A stretch of 64,000 nucleotides of DNA from Thamnidium elegans (GCA_025201345.1 JAIXMG010000004.1:1240001-1304000), one strand, 5' to 3'; numbered from the stretch's first letter, positions 1 to 12,800 are shown. Program-made: numbers and translations. Notes: generated by a model from the letters alone, not told the origin.

Positions 1-57
1 AGGGAATCGTGGGGTGGAATATACAATCTTTTTTATCGGTTGCCTTTTTTTCTTTTT

Positions 58-1023
58 TTAAGAAGAATATTCTTCTAAATTATTCAATACCCATCCAACT
101 TTCCATGGTCTATCACAAACCCAGTACTTTGGACTGCAATAAAAGTTTTCAATTTCGTCATCAAGTGTAACAGTTCTATGGCGACGCATATTATCAATAT
201 GTTGTAAAGCTTTTCTTTTTTCTTCTTTACAGAACACCCAACGACAGTTTCTACAGACACTTCCACCACTTTTATTGTATCTAATAATATATATATATTA
301 ATAACAAAATAATACTTTATTTAACCGAGCTCTTTACCGAAGTCCACATTTGTTACAAAGATATACATAAGGTCTATCTTTATCATAAAATACTTGTTGA
401 GATTCGAAAGGCCAATCAAATGCTTTTCGCATACACCCATCTGAATTCTCATTACAAGCTTGACAAGGACCTTTTGGTTTAGATGGTCTACCAGTATAAG
501 ATCGATCACTTTTTTGTTTCTTTCGATTCTGTGATTGTAATATGTCGTCTTGTTTTCTCTTTTTTGGTAAATTTGATTCTTTCGGTAAATTTGACTCTGT
601 TTGTTCCGCGATCAATCGATCATGGTGTTGAGTTTTAGTTGTAGTATTAGTAAGCTGCGGTAATATGATATAACTTGGTTTTCTGGTTCTTTTGACTGGC
701 CTTAAACTACGCGCATAAGCGATTTTTTTTCGAAGTGTAGAAAGGATCGATGATTGACCACAGACGATCTTGGATCGTAAGGTATCTGGTCGTGTACTAC
801 GTATATTATGTGTTAGTTGAAAAACTACACTGGTATCTATAGAAGATACTGATGGTGACTTATGAGGTATCGATTTTCGAGGTGATGGTAGTGATGGCGA
901 CCGACAGTGTGAATCACTATCTTCTTCTGAATCGTGGACTAAGTCAGGTGGAGAGAACGGTGACAAGTGTTCTGGTTTATTTTTTGTCTGTGATATAAAA
1001 GATGACATATGTATTAAACTCAT
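58..1023 (-). CDS. GATA-like zinc-finger protein, 302 aa
   Basis: Two exons, 1023-338 and 280-58, joined in frame across a 57-bp GT-AG intron. The first two thirds is low-complexity, Ser/Pro-rich and basic, with a lysine/arginine stretch (KKRKQDD, NRKKQK) that could act as a nuclear signal. The conserved part is C-terminal: CQACNEN, then about 30 residues, then LCNKCGLRYNKSGG and CRNCRWVFC. The CNKCGLRYNK block resembles the second half of a GATA finger (CNACGLYYK), but the gap between the CxxC pairs is much longer than the usual 17-20 residues and a further CxxC follows directly. The intron falls inside CGLR/Y. A DNA-binding nuclear regulator is the likely role. A Rua1-type or other fungal zinc domain is an alternative. 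The start is the first ATG of the open frame; a second ATG lies five codons later. Confidence 0.7.
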
Positions 1024-2621
1024 TAATAATAATTATAATAAAGAGAGAAAGTGAGAGAAAGCGAGAGAAAAAAAATTTAAACCAAGTTTTATACAGCAAA
1101 ATGGGGGGTTGAAACAGTGGGCGGATCAAGAAGGATTATTGTTATTTTTATTAACCGCTCCGAAAAAGCTCATCTCATACACACGCGCACAATCATTAAT
1201 TTCATTTAACATTATGCTGCTTGTTTGTATTAAAATTACGCAGAGAGAAATTAGTTTAGTATCTTCAAAAAAATGTATATTATTGAGGGGGGTTCTGATC
1301 TATCATCGTTTATCCGTTTTATAATTAATCCGAAAACCGGCTACTAGAATTATCAAGTTGATATTTTAGCCGGTTCCTTACGAATAATAAGCCTAATTAT
1401 CGCGATAGACTGCTGCAAAAGTAATGGTTCTTTTTTTTTTCGCAGAAGTGAAATAATTTTGCATTAAAAGTATTCAGTGAAACTTTGGTTCCAAACTTGG
1501 CTTATAGATCTCCGATCTTTTTTTAACCTGTTGCCTATATAGATACAATTAAAGTAATCGTATAATGTAGATGACGTGTTGGTACATACAAAGGATTTAG
1601 TTTTGATAGATTAAGGTCTCGTTGGTTTTTTTAATGCGGTAAGATTCCTTTTTTTTTAAAAAAAAAAAATACCAGATATCCGGTCAGATTAATATGTTAA
1701 ACAGATCCTTTTTTTTTAAAAAAAAAAGCTAGGAGTAAGGTATATTTCAAGTTTCAGCCTCTTTTTTTTTGTCATACATAAAGAAATGATTGAAAGGACA
1801 TTCTGAAAGTGTCAATATTACCAGTAACACACATATAATATGGGATCTTCATCCTCCCCCCCCCCCCCCTCCGTTGTTTACGTATACAGGACCACAAGAA
1901 AAAGAAAGAAAACAACTTTTGGTTCGAGTTATGCACATATAAAATACTAGATACGTACTTACTTTTTCTTTCTCTGATTCCCACACGGAAAGAGAATGTG
2001 ATTTACTGAAATATCGAATTGCAGGATAGTATACTGCAGTAAAAAAAATGAAGGTTTGCTTTTGATTTCGTGTTACAGTATTAAGTCGTTGTCATCATGG
2101 TGGGAGCTTTCTTGTGCAGTTGTAATCGGGCATTCAACGTTACTATGGTTATCGATAAGCTTTTTTTTTTGCTTATCTGTAACCACAGAAACAAAATAGA
2201 CGACGAGAAGAAAATATCTATTACTGTCTTTTTTATTAAATTAAAATTTAACAGGTAGTAAAACGTAAAAACAATGACTAATATATTAGAGTATATCATA
2301 ATTAAAAAAGAAAGAGATAAATTAGATAATAGTGCCGAACAGTTCGAAACAGTGCTAAATACTATAAATTGATTGGATAGTATTTTTGAATAAAAGGACA
2401 GTCTATTTTTGGGTCCTCACAGGCACGACAAATCAACCTCGTTGTAGCACCCTTTTTTTGTTTATATTGAAAAATAGACTTCTTTTTTTCCTCCTCTTCT
2501 TCGTCACCCCCCGCTCCATACTCCCCTACTAAGTAATCATCCAACCTTTTTTTATTTATTTATTTTCTCTTTTTCTCTACTTTTTCTTTTTTTTTTTAAA
2601 AAAAAAATTATAAAAAAAAAA
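1024..2621. other. Intergenic region, no supported gene
   Basis: Divergent upstream region between the GATA-like gene (-) and the Skt5-like gene (+). It holds many poly-A/poly-T runs, a run of about ten C at 1858-1868, and a hairpin-like T-run/A-run pair repeated near 1650 and 1710. The only coding-like piece is the short minus-strand frame at 2362-2544, listed separately. No RNA gene was recognised. Confidence 0.6.
2362..2544 (-). other. Short open frame with a cysteine-rich tail, doubtful
   Basis: A minus-strand frame of about 60 codons ends at a TAG at 2362-2364. It runs through an acidic/lysine stretch to a tail containing LICRACEDPKIDC. It has no ATG: the frame opens only at a TTG and meets a stop just upstream. 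It would therefore need an upstream exon, but no convincing acceptor is visible before the divergent Skt5-like gene. It may be a terminal exon, a relic or chance. Confidence 0.2.
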
Positions 2622-4183
2622 ATGGCACAACCACAACAATATACTCGTAATACACAGGCGCCACCTCCACCACCAAAGCACTTGGAAGCAGTAGTTTCAC
2701 CTGTACCTACTCACTATAATCAAGCACATATGAGTCCACCTTCTCGTCAACACTTTCAATACTCTGCTACCAATAATTCAGCACCTTCTTTACCAATCAA
2801 TAGACAATCTAGTCCTTTACCTCCAGCTCAAGAAATGTCTAAGACTCCACCTGGTACGCGTACAAGTTCAGTTATGAACTTATCCATCAATGGAGATCAA
2901 TTATTAGATCATTCTCATTTAAAACCAGGAGCTAAAGCATCCTTATTATCTTATACACAAACTATAAATATGTATAGAGAAAATGCTAAAAAAACAAATA
3001 GTCCTGATATTCAATGTGATTTTGCTATCTTTATGGTAGAAGCAGCTAAACCAATTCAAGAAGATGAAGTAACTCGTTGGGAATATTTGGCTGAAGCAGA
3101 AAAATTATTGAAACAGTTGGCTGCTCGTGGTCATGCTGAATCTCAGTATTATTTAGGAAATCTGTTTGCTTCTGGTTTGTTAAGTAAAAAAGGAAAAAAT
3201 GAATTCGATAAGGCTTTTCCATTGTTTGTTCAAGCTACTAAGCATCATCATGCTGATGCAGCATATCGGTACTTATTTTAATATTAAAAAGAAAAAAAAA
3301 TCCCTTTCCCCTTTTATATATAAAAATACTAATCACTTTTTATATAATAGTGCTGCAAAATGTTATGAAGATGGTTTAGGTTGTAGAAGGGATTATTCTA
3401 AAGCTGTTCAATTTTACAAGTAATGTTCCCCTCTTATTCTCCTTTTATCCTTCTTCTCCTCCTAATAACCCATTCTAATATTTTTTTTTTATTTCTATAT
3501 ATAGAAAAGCTGCTACTTTAAATCATCCTGGTTCAATGTATAGATTAGGTGTGGCCGATGTAAATGGTGAATTAGGTATATCAAAGAACCCTAGAGATGG
3601 AGTAAAATGGTTAAAGAGATCAGCTGAAGCAGCCACAAGTGAATACCCACATGCAATACACGAATTGGCGTTATTACATGAAAGAGGTATAACAAACGTA
3701 GTATTTGTGGATCTTTCATATGCTGTATCATTGTACGTACAGGCTGCAGAATTAGGTTATGCACCGTCTGCTTTCAGATTAGGTGAATGTTATGAGTACG
3801 GAAAATTAGAGTGTAACCCTGACCCTGCTATGTCCATTCATTTTTATACAATTGCTGCTCAACAAGGTCATCGTGAGGCTTGCTTTGCTTTAACTGCTTG
3901 GTATTTGGTCGGCAGTCCTCAAGTTTTACCTCAATCGGACGAAGATGCTTATTTATGGGCTAGACGCGCTGCTGAAAAAGAATTACCTAAAGCTGAATAT
4001 GCAGTTGGTTATTTTACTGAAGTAGGTATTGGAATCATTAAAAATCCAAATGAAGCTATGGAATGGTATAAAAAAGCTGCTGAACATGGTGATAAAAGAG
4101 CCATTCAACGTTTACAGGGTAAGCAAGTTGAAACAAAGTCAAAAAAGAAGAATGGCTCTCAAGAAGAATGTATTATCATGTAA
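2622..4183 (+). CDS. SKT5: Skt5/Chs4-like SEL1-repeat chitin synthase regulator, 464 aa
   Basis: Three exons, 2622-3268, 3351-3419 and 3505-4183, total 1395 nt. The N-terminal third is Pro/Gln/Ser-rich and probably disordered. From about residue 145 to 440 runs a series of SEL1-like helical repeats; typical units are AAKCYEDGLGCRRDYSKAVQ and EAMEWYKKAAEHGDKRAIQR. The protein ends in CIIM, a CAAX box predicted to be prenylated, as in yeast Skt5/Chs4, which tethers chitin synthase to the membrane and septin scaffold. By homology it activates and localises a class IV-type chitin synthase during wall growth and septation. Fungi carry several SEL1-repeat paralogs, so the exact orthologue is uncertain. 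The ATG follows an A-rich leader. Confidence 0.85.
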
Positions 4184-5975
4184 AAAGAAAGTATATAAAA
4201 AAAAATCAATAAAATCAATACACACACATATTTCCTTCTCCTTCCAAATCTACACACCCGATCAAAAAATAACAATATGGGTTAGTGTCACAGGGAGTCA
4301 ATATTTGATAAAATGAAATTTATTAAAATAAAAATCCAGCCCAGGCAGTTCTTCAGCGATTAACCTCTGAAATTATCAGTGGAGCGCATTACTTGGTAGT
4401 AAACGCCAAAAGTATATCTATAAGTGAGATATAATTTGTTATATGATGTATTAATGTCCAAGTGTGTATTTGAATTAATATATCGTCCTTATAAAATAAG
4501 CCGGTTTTAAAACAACTCCTATCAATGATTTCTTTTTTTTTTAGCTGTATATACTAGAGTTAGCTATTTACATACGCGCGCGAATGGTCATATGCAAACT
4601 ATCATAACTTTCTTTTGATTGAGCTATACTTTATTCGTAAAAACAGTAATAAACAAATATTCCTCCAGTGTGTTCGAGATAGGTACATACTTTAAAATAA
4701 CAACTGCGTTACCTATATTCCTGATAGCATGTGGTTTTGATTTTAAAAAGATAGCTAATGAGGTAGATGCTTTATCTATAAGTAACATAGTTTCAATCAC
4801 AGCTCTACCAGCGCCTGTAAATATATAAGTAAAACCTAATACACTTCACCAAAAAAAATATATATATATATATTCGTGTAGAGGTATATTAAAAGTTGTG
4901 GTTGAAGCGTAATGATCGTCTGTGAGTAAAAATTCGTAATCTCTAATAGACCTACTTGAAAGTATATCTTCCATTTTATATACAATTTCAGTGCATATAT
5001 CAAAGGATAGCTCATGTTACGACTTTTTTCAACTTCCTTTGTCAAAGGAAATCGCATTTTTTCCTTTTCTCGCAATACTCTAATTAGGGGGACCTGCGAA
5101 GAGCACACAAGGATAGAGGTCTCCACGTTGGCTATGCCTCTTCTTTCTTTTTTACTTAAAAAAAAAGAAGAAGAGGAGAACAGCTAACGTCTGTCCCATT
5201 TTACATAATAATAAAAAATAAGCTACTTTATCTATTTAAACTATATCGCCCCTTTTCTTTTAAGCATAAAATTCTCTCAATATACGCATATATAATATTT
5301 TTGAACATAAACAAAATATACAAGCTAAAAGGATATTATTATATCATTATTCCCTTAAAATAAAGTGATGATATACTTTACAAGAACTGGTTTATTTCTA
5401 TATCTGTTGTATCCGTCACACTGGTTATAAAACCACGTCAACACATACTTCAGAAGATGACTTTTGATGAGTCAGTCTTTATTTTATAACAGTAAATGTG
5501 TGTTTGGATATTTTTTTTTAAAAAAATTACTTTCATCCCTTTAACAAAAAAAGAGGAAACCGAATCTCGGTCCGCTGTTTATGTTTCAGATAGAGGGCGT
5601 TTTTATATGGTATTTTCATGCCATCAACAATTTTTTTTTATGGAAGTAATACTTCTTTCTTTTGGTACTTTTTACTTGTAACTTTCACGTTATAATTATA
5701 GACGTAAGTAATCTTTTTATCGAGAAGAGTTATTAAGACATGAAAAAAATACATCTTTTTTTTAGTACAGAGTAAACAAATCATGCGAAATTTACAAGTT
5801 CAGACAAAAATTTTTAAACTGACAAAAAAAAAGTTACTTATCTTCACATTATACGTTGATAGTATTTACGGGATACATCTACCATTTATATGCTAATAAA
5901 AGAAATAGTCGCAAGTGTGAAGTAATGGTCGTAACAGCAGGTAGTTACTTTTGAGCTAAATAATTTAATTAATTT
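4184..5975. other. Gene-poor intergenic region
   Basis: There is no open frame with recognisable protein similarity on either strand. The stretch holds poly-A/T runs, an AT dinucleotide run near 4858-4873, and an inverted T8/A8 pair near 5511-5526. The few 60-95 codon frames lack introns, homology or coding-like composition. Confidence 0.55.
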
Positions 5976-6998
5976 GTCGACATCGCTAAGGCGAGCCAGA
6001 GCGATCACATCGCTTCATTTATCGCTGCCACTAATCGGTAACGCTAAAATTATCGTTGCTAACGACAACGATAAATTTAAGCGGTGTCGCTGGATTTACC
6101 AATAATTTTTGTCCATTAATAAAAAAAAAAAGCATTACAGTATATATCGGATCCATTAAAAGGTTATGGAATAAAATAGTTATTTAATCAAGCGGTAATA
6201 TTATAATACATTTTGTAATATATGTTTATTATATAAAAAAAGAATTATATGAAAAAAAAATGCAATCTATTATTTATAAGTGGATTTTGTTGTTATTCTA
6301 CATTGTATACAGAAGAGGAGGGTATATGTATATTATAATTCGTTCTTATTTTTTGTATAAGCAAAAAGTAAATAGAGCACGGCCAACAAAGTGGAAGATA
6401 AAAGCAATACTCTTGAGAAATAAGCTACCAATGTATTGAGTAAAAAAAAAAGCGTCAGAATACGGTATAAGTTTAAATTTAAGTATATAGTTACATTATT
6501 AGAACCAAATTAGTCTGGTCGATAGCAAAGGGCCTTACAGTAGAGCACTATATATTGTAAGTAGTAATAGAAATACTAAATAGATAAAGTAGGAATAATT
6601 TAGTGTTAGAGCTATTTAATTATAGTAAGTGACTATTCATCTTACCTCATTTCAAAAAATTGTAACATGACTGACATGACAAAGTTTAAAAACAAAAGAA
6701 CTTTTATTTTATTTTATTGAAAAGAAGAAAGAAGAAAAAGGAAGTGACGAAAAAAAAAAGAAAAAAAAAAATGCTTGCTTTATGTAAGAACTCATTATAG
6801 CGGAATAGTATTTTAACAAAATAATCCACATAAAAAAAATATATATATAGCGATAAATAGAGCGTTGTCGCTGAATTCTATCGATAATTTTTTTTCCCTG
6901 TCAAATTTTAGCGATACCGCTTGTGGAAGCGTTGTAGCGCTTACACAACCACCACCGCTTAAATATTATCGTTCTGGCTCACCTTAGTGATTGTGATA
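5976..6998. mobile_element. Putative non-autonomous inverted-repeat element (MITE-like), about 1.0 kb
   Basis: The ends are imperfect inverted repeats. The left end, about 5982-6005, reads ATCGCTAAGGCGAGCCAGAG followed by CGAT. The reverse complement of about 6968-6992 reads AATCACTAAGGTGAGCCAGA followed by ACGAT. A second, inner matching block, TTTAAGCGGTG, occurs near 6077 and, inverted, near 6955. Both ends are rich in GCGAT/ATCGC words and noticeably more GC-rich than their surroundings. The interior is AT-rich with no coding frame. This fits a non-autonomous DNA transposon with long, diverged terminal inverted repeats. A target-site duplication could not be settled by eye. Confidence 0.6.
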
Positions 6999-7739
6999 CA
7001 GCACGCTACCAGAATTGTACTTAAACTCAGATATAAAAAAGCTATATAAATCGACACCTTTTTTATTTAATAAAACGATAATTCCTATTTTGCAACTGAT
7101 TACTTTTTAGTATCTTTTTGTTTTTTATTTTTTATTTTGAATCTTCACTATTTTATTGCTCGGATTCCACAATATACATATTATGGGTTGAATAAGCGCT
7201 TATCATTAATGTGAAACTTAGACAGTTTTAAACAAGTCATTAATGAATGAGCAATTTGGAAAGATAAGTAGATTCTTTAGAAGATCAATTACAATAGCAG
7301 CGATGCGTATTATGTTTCTAATTGGCTCCTTTAACAAAAGACGTAAGATGGAGGCTTGTTGATTATAAATAGTGTGACAATTATTCATGTAAATCAGTTA
7401 TCTTCTACTGTCAAGAGTTTAAGCAGTCTTCTAGTTTTATGATTAAAGCGATAGAACAATAGAATATATTTGAGATTAATTTGTAAATAGATACTGTAAT
7501 TTGTGTATAGCTTATGTAAGTGACATATGAGGATATGATTTGTATAACACTATGGCGAGAAAAAAATGATAAATCTAATCATCAATGGTTTGCAGAATCA
7601 ATGGAATGATTGCAGCATCAGGGATGATTCAATTTAAGCTGTACAAAAATAAAATTATCAGTAAGATTGAAGCTTCTTTGTTTTCTCACCTCTTTTTTTT
7701 TTTTTTTTTTTTTTTTGTTAACAAAAAATCGTCGTTTGA
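6999..7739. other. Intergenic region between the inverted-repeat element and the Fanzor relic
   Basis: This is AT-rich sequence with a long T-run at 7691-7716 and no recognisable gene. Part of it could be the eroded 5' portion of the downstream Fanzor-like relic, but no conserved motif is visible here. Confidence 0.4.
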
Positions 7740-9660
7740 AATAAGTTAGCCCATCACTGATAATAAGCTTATCTCTATTTACCGTCTATTCGAAAAGGCC
7801 CATAACTTAGGTTACCCTGTTCCGGACTCATTATATTTAGATGAATCAAAAGTAACATTAAATAATATTAGCTGGAAAATTATTTTTACCAAAAACATAT
7901 ATATATATTGTATTACATAATAGACATCTTTAAAAGGATTTAGTTCTTTCGATGACAACATTTATTTTGGAGAAAACAAAAGTAAATTGTGGGAATCTTT
8001 TTTCAAGTTAGGTTGTCTACAAAAAAAAGAGGGAAAAGGACACGCCTAGTAAGATATTCATAATTATGATTCATTTTTTCTTAAAACTGATAATTTTTGA
8101 TTTCGCAATAAACTACGTACCTGATAAACTCAATGACATTTTTTTCGATTGTGGCTTCATGACCGATGGACATATGATCGCGACACATTTTTATGCTTTC
8201 AGAAGAGGTAATTTAACGTTGTTTAAATCGCTTTTTATACTAACTACTTATTTGAACCAAAATATATAGAATTGCTATCTTCCGATAAAGACGAAATTAA
8301 AGTATTAAAAAGAAACGCAAATTTGTCTTCTGTAAATAAAGGAGTTTATACGCTTGATACAGAACCTACTGGACTTTCTCTTTCGGAAAAGGATGTAGTG
8401 AGAATTGATCCCGGTAAGTCTTTGACCCCTTGATAAATATATGTATAATTTACTCAACAGTCTTTATACTTAGGAGTGAGGGATTTGATAATGGGAGTGC
8501 GATCTTCAGACAGTACGAAATCTTTTAGCATATCAAACAAAACATATAGGTAACCGATATAACTATACATATGAATATATATAACTATATATATACTGTA
8601 CTAAAATAACTCATCTTTATTTAAAAAGCTTACGGAGTGGTCTTGAATGGTGTAGAAAGGTCGAGCAGAAAAATAGAGAGGATGGTAACATACAACAAAC
8701 ATACGATCTATTAAAAAAGTTCAAAGAATGCAAATCTACAAGAATATTTCATGTACTTAATATCTGTAACATCTACGCATAAAAAGTAAATATTATTAGT
8801 ATTAAACATTAAACAATATGGCATTTAATTTTTTTATGATGCATAGGATTTTTTATTTCATGTCTCATTTTAGACATAGAGAAACGAAGGGGTATTTGTA
8901 CTCAAATAGACAAATGAATTTAGACTACGTCTCAAACTTTGTAACAAATCAAACTTGTAGTGATGAACCCTTTTCTTTAACCCACCGTTCAACAAAGGTT
9001 AAAAGAAGAAAAAGGAGGAAGAGGTTTAGAGCTAAGCAGTCCTTTGTCCCGTCCGAAAAGCGGTCAATCATATCTTATGGAAATGCTAGCTTACAAGGTA
9101 CTATGAAAACGTATACCCTTGTCCCAGTGAAGGTAATAATGAATTGTATGATGTATATACCTCTTTATAACTTTTTTTTTATCAATAAATAAAAGACCGT
9201 AATCGCAATCTCAAGGAGATCATTAGTTATACTGGTAGATGAATTCCGGACATCTGTAACTTGTTCAAGGTGCCACGGCACTTTGGAAAAGAAATATAGA
9301 CGGTAAGTCTACGTATTTTTTTTGACAGTTCCAGACACTAATCACTTTTTTTTTTGGCAGAAAAAAAGAAGGCGAAGAACATTACAAATCTTTAAGTATG
9401 TCTAACCCCCCTAATAATTATGTACATGTACTAATATCATTTAACGCATAGTATACTGTTTAAAAGTTTGCCCAACTTGTTTAGATGGTAAAAAGATTTA
9501 GCATAGAGACGTAAACGCCGCCATAAACATTAAAGGTATCATGATGGACTATATCAATTCTCAATACGATATTAAATCCAGACATCCATCACTATGCCGC
9601 GGTACATCACCAGCTGTAATTCTACAGCCACCAGCCCAATTGGAATACTTATCTTTCTAC
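7740..9660 (+). pseudogene. Decayed Fanzor/TnpB-like (OrfB Zn-ribbon) nuclease gene
   Basis: Coding segments separated by plausible GT-AG introns carry, in order, the hallmarks of eukaryotic TnpB homologues (Fanzor). These are an FMTDGHMIATHF block near 8150, a RuvC-I type motif RIDPG/VRDLIMGV split by an intron at 8414-8473, IISYGNAS near 9067, VDEFRTSVTCSRCHG near 9234-9282 with the first zinc-ribbon CxxC, VCPTC near 9463 with the second, and HRDVNAAINI (RuvC-III) at about 9502-9531. TnpB/Fanzor proteins are RNA-guided DNA endonucleases encoded by or carried in transposons. Decay is visible: a TAG at 9499-9501 stands where the family has Trp before RDVN, a TAA at 8779-8781 closes the mid-region, and the N-terminal third is broken near 7920-8065. 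The pieces together cover roughly the C-terminal half to two thirds of the family. No ends of a carrier element were identified. Confidence 0.8.
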
Positions 9661-9834
9661 ACTTTAAAAAAGTCACGTTTTTTTTGGAGTGTTTTAGGAC
9701 TGCCCTCCTTTTCTAGCTTTTCCCGCGTGAATCACGGTGTACCAAGTTGTGCGCGTTTTTTTTTTTTTTTTTTTTTTTTACATATTTAAAAAAGAAAAAA
9801 GGAAAAATAAACAAATCGTATGCTCTTTTAGAGA

Positions 9835-12800
9835 ATGAAGTAAGGATCTATAATTTAGAAATTCTCCCCCACTCTCTCTCTCTTTGTATATGTGTGTGTA
9901 TGTCAGAAAAAAAAAGTAACCAACATTTCTAGTTCTCCATTCAATGCATCTACTCCAACAAGAGCATCCACACGTTCTTTCTTATCACCTAAACCACGAT
10001 CACCTAATCGATTACCATTACCAAAATTTACCAAAAAATCAACTAAAAAACTAACCGATGCAGATCGTTATACACATTACAATCCTGAAAAAGAGCCCAT
10101 CAAGGTAAATAAATAAATTGTTTATATGGTTCCTGATATTTAAAGCATATCAGGCATATTTAAGGATTAGACCGAAACCAGAAAATTATCAAAGTATAGA
10201 AGAATCATATATTGAAATTATAGATGATACACGAGTTTCCATGACCCCGCCACAAGTAAACATATATATATATATATATATATATATTGTATAAAACTAA
10301 CATAAAAAAAAGAATTCCAACGCATATAGAACAAGACATAGAACACCAGAAAGATATAGATTTACCAAAGTATTTCAAGAACACACCAATCAAACTATAT
10401 TTTTTAAAGAGACCATATTTGATTTGGTACAAGATGTTTTATTAGGAAATAACGCATTATTATTTGCTTATGGTGTAACCAATTCAGGAAAAACGTTTTC
10501 AGTGATGGGGAAAGAGGATAATGCGGGTCTATTACCTCGTAGTTTGAGTTTAATATTTAACAGTATAGATGGGTATGAAAGCAAAACAAAGGTAATGAAA
10601 AAATATAACACAAGTAGATTATATGGTGTAACAACGCTAATTTTTGTGATAGATTAAACCAGCAATGCATAGCCTAGCGCAACTGTATGAAAGTGAGGAT
10701 GAAGAGAATAGACATGTATTAAATTCATGCAGTGTAAGTAAAACAAACAGATACAAGTGTATGGATTTTTTTTTTAAAAAGTATAGTGTATAGAATGAAG
10801 ATATCTTACAGCCACTAGACGAAACACCAATCATTGATATCGATCCCAATTTTGAATATGGTATTTGGGTCTCATTTATAGAAGTGTACAATGAACAAGT
10901 ATACGATTTGCTGGACACAATGACAAAACCCGGTAATAAACGAAGACAATTACAATTAAAATACGAACAAAAATCAGGAAATAAGTATGTTGCAGATACC
11001 AATACAGTAAAAGTAAAAACAATACAAGAAGCACTTGCAATTATGAAGTTAGGGCAACAAAATCGACAAGTATTTTCTACCTTGATGAATAAAACTAGTA
11101 GTAGAAGTCATAGTATATTTACAATACATGTTGTCAAATGTCCTATTGATGAAAATAACTTTGTTATTGAGGTGAATGAACCAATAAAGATATATATATA
11201 TATATATTGTTATTTAATTCCTTTTTTTTTTTACTTAGGATCCTAATTACGCAGTTGTATCTAAATTATCTATTGTTGATTTAGCGGGATCGGAACGATA
11301 CAAAAACACAAATAGTTCAGGGCAAAGGCTAAAGGAGGCAGGTAACATTAACAAATCGTTAATGGTACTTGGTCAGTGTATGGAAGTTTTACGAGTTAAT
11401 CAAATTAAAGCTGAGATGGGAAAGGTAAAATCTAAAAATAACAATTTTTTGTATCTTATTTTTTCATCTTATTATAGAATACAGCTATTGTTCCATTTAG
11501 ACACAGCAAATTGACAGAATTATTTAAAAGTACTTTTGAAGGAGATGGAAAAGCTGTTATAATTGTTAATGTTAATCCATTTGATACTGGATTTGACGAA
11601 AATAGTCATGTTATGAAATTCGCTGCTGTAGCTAAAGATGTAACAACTTGGAAACAATTTAAACCAAAACTCGATTTACAGAATGTTCAAATAAACTCTA
11701 AACGACCGAGAAACGAACAAAAAGAGCTCTTAACAGAGTGCTCAGATGAAGAAGAAGAGGTTGAAGAGGAAGAAGAATTGAATGATGATAATGATTATTT
11801 TGTTGATAGTCTTATTACTCAATTGAACGATCTAAGAAATAAGGTACTATAAAACAAATTTATAATAATTTTTTTTTTTTTTTTTTTTTTTTTTTACTAA
11901 TTCTATTATTAAGTGGGTTGATGCTGAAACTAGAGCTACCAATGCGGAAATAGATATTCGTGCTCAGGTGTCAAAAGAAAATGATAATAAATTAAGAAAA
12001 ATGGAAGAAATGTACTTGCTGGCATTAAAAAGAGAGGTACCTTAAATAATATGCAAAATGTAGATCTTTTATACTTAATCCCATTTATTTTAGAGTGACA
12101 TGATGGAGTCTCAAATCAGCAATAGACTACAGCTGATAGAAGACAATAAAGATACAAACGTTACAGGTAAAATAATATGTCCTAATTACATTTTGGTTTT
12201 ATTCATCCTTTACTCTATTAGATGAAAGAGAAAATGCATTTTTAACCATGGTATTGTATTTACAATGAATACAATTTAAAATACTTATCTTTAACTATTT
12301 TTTAGTTGCATCAAAGACAACAAACAGTGGCTGAAGAAATGAACGTTTTAAGAATGCATATAAAAGATTTTGATACCACTAGACAAAGTATGCTTGCAAA
12401 AGTAAGTTAAAACATCCTCATTTGTTGTATTTTTATTCTGCTAGGATCTTTAATTTTCTTCCTGTAAAAAAAAAAAAAAAAAAAATAGATTGCAGAGCTA
12501 GAAAAAGAAAATCATAGAGAAAGACAACACTCACAGTCATTGACTATTGAATTACAGTTACAAACAAGTAATAATGAATCATCGCCTATGCTAAAATCAA
12601 TAGATCATCCAACTGAAGATGAAGACGATGAAGATCATGATATGTTAAAGGAGAATGAAGATCCAAAGTCATTAGAATCCTTTAACCAATTTTTAGGTTT
12701 ACGAAAACAATTACGTAGAAGTATATTTAAACGTGAGGAGGTAAGACTGTTTTGCATAATATATAAATGTAAAATTTATTAATACATATATGCATTATCA

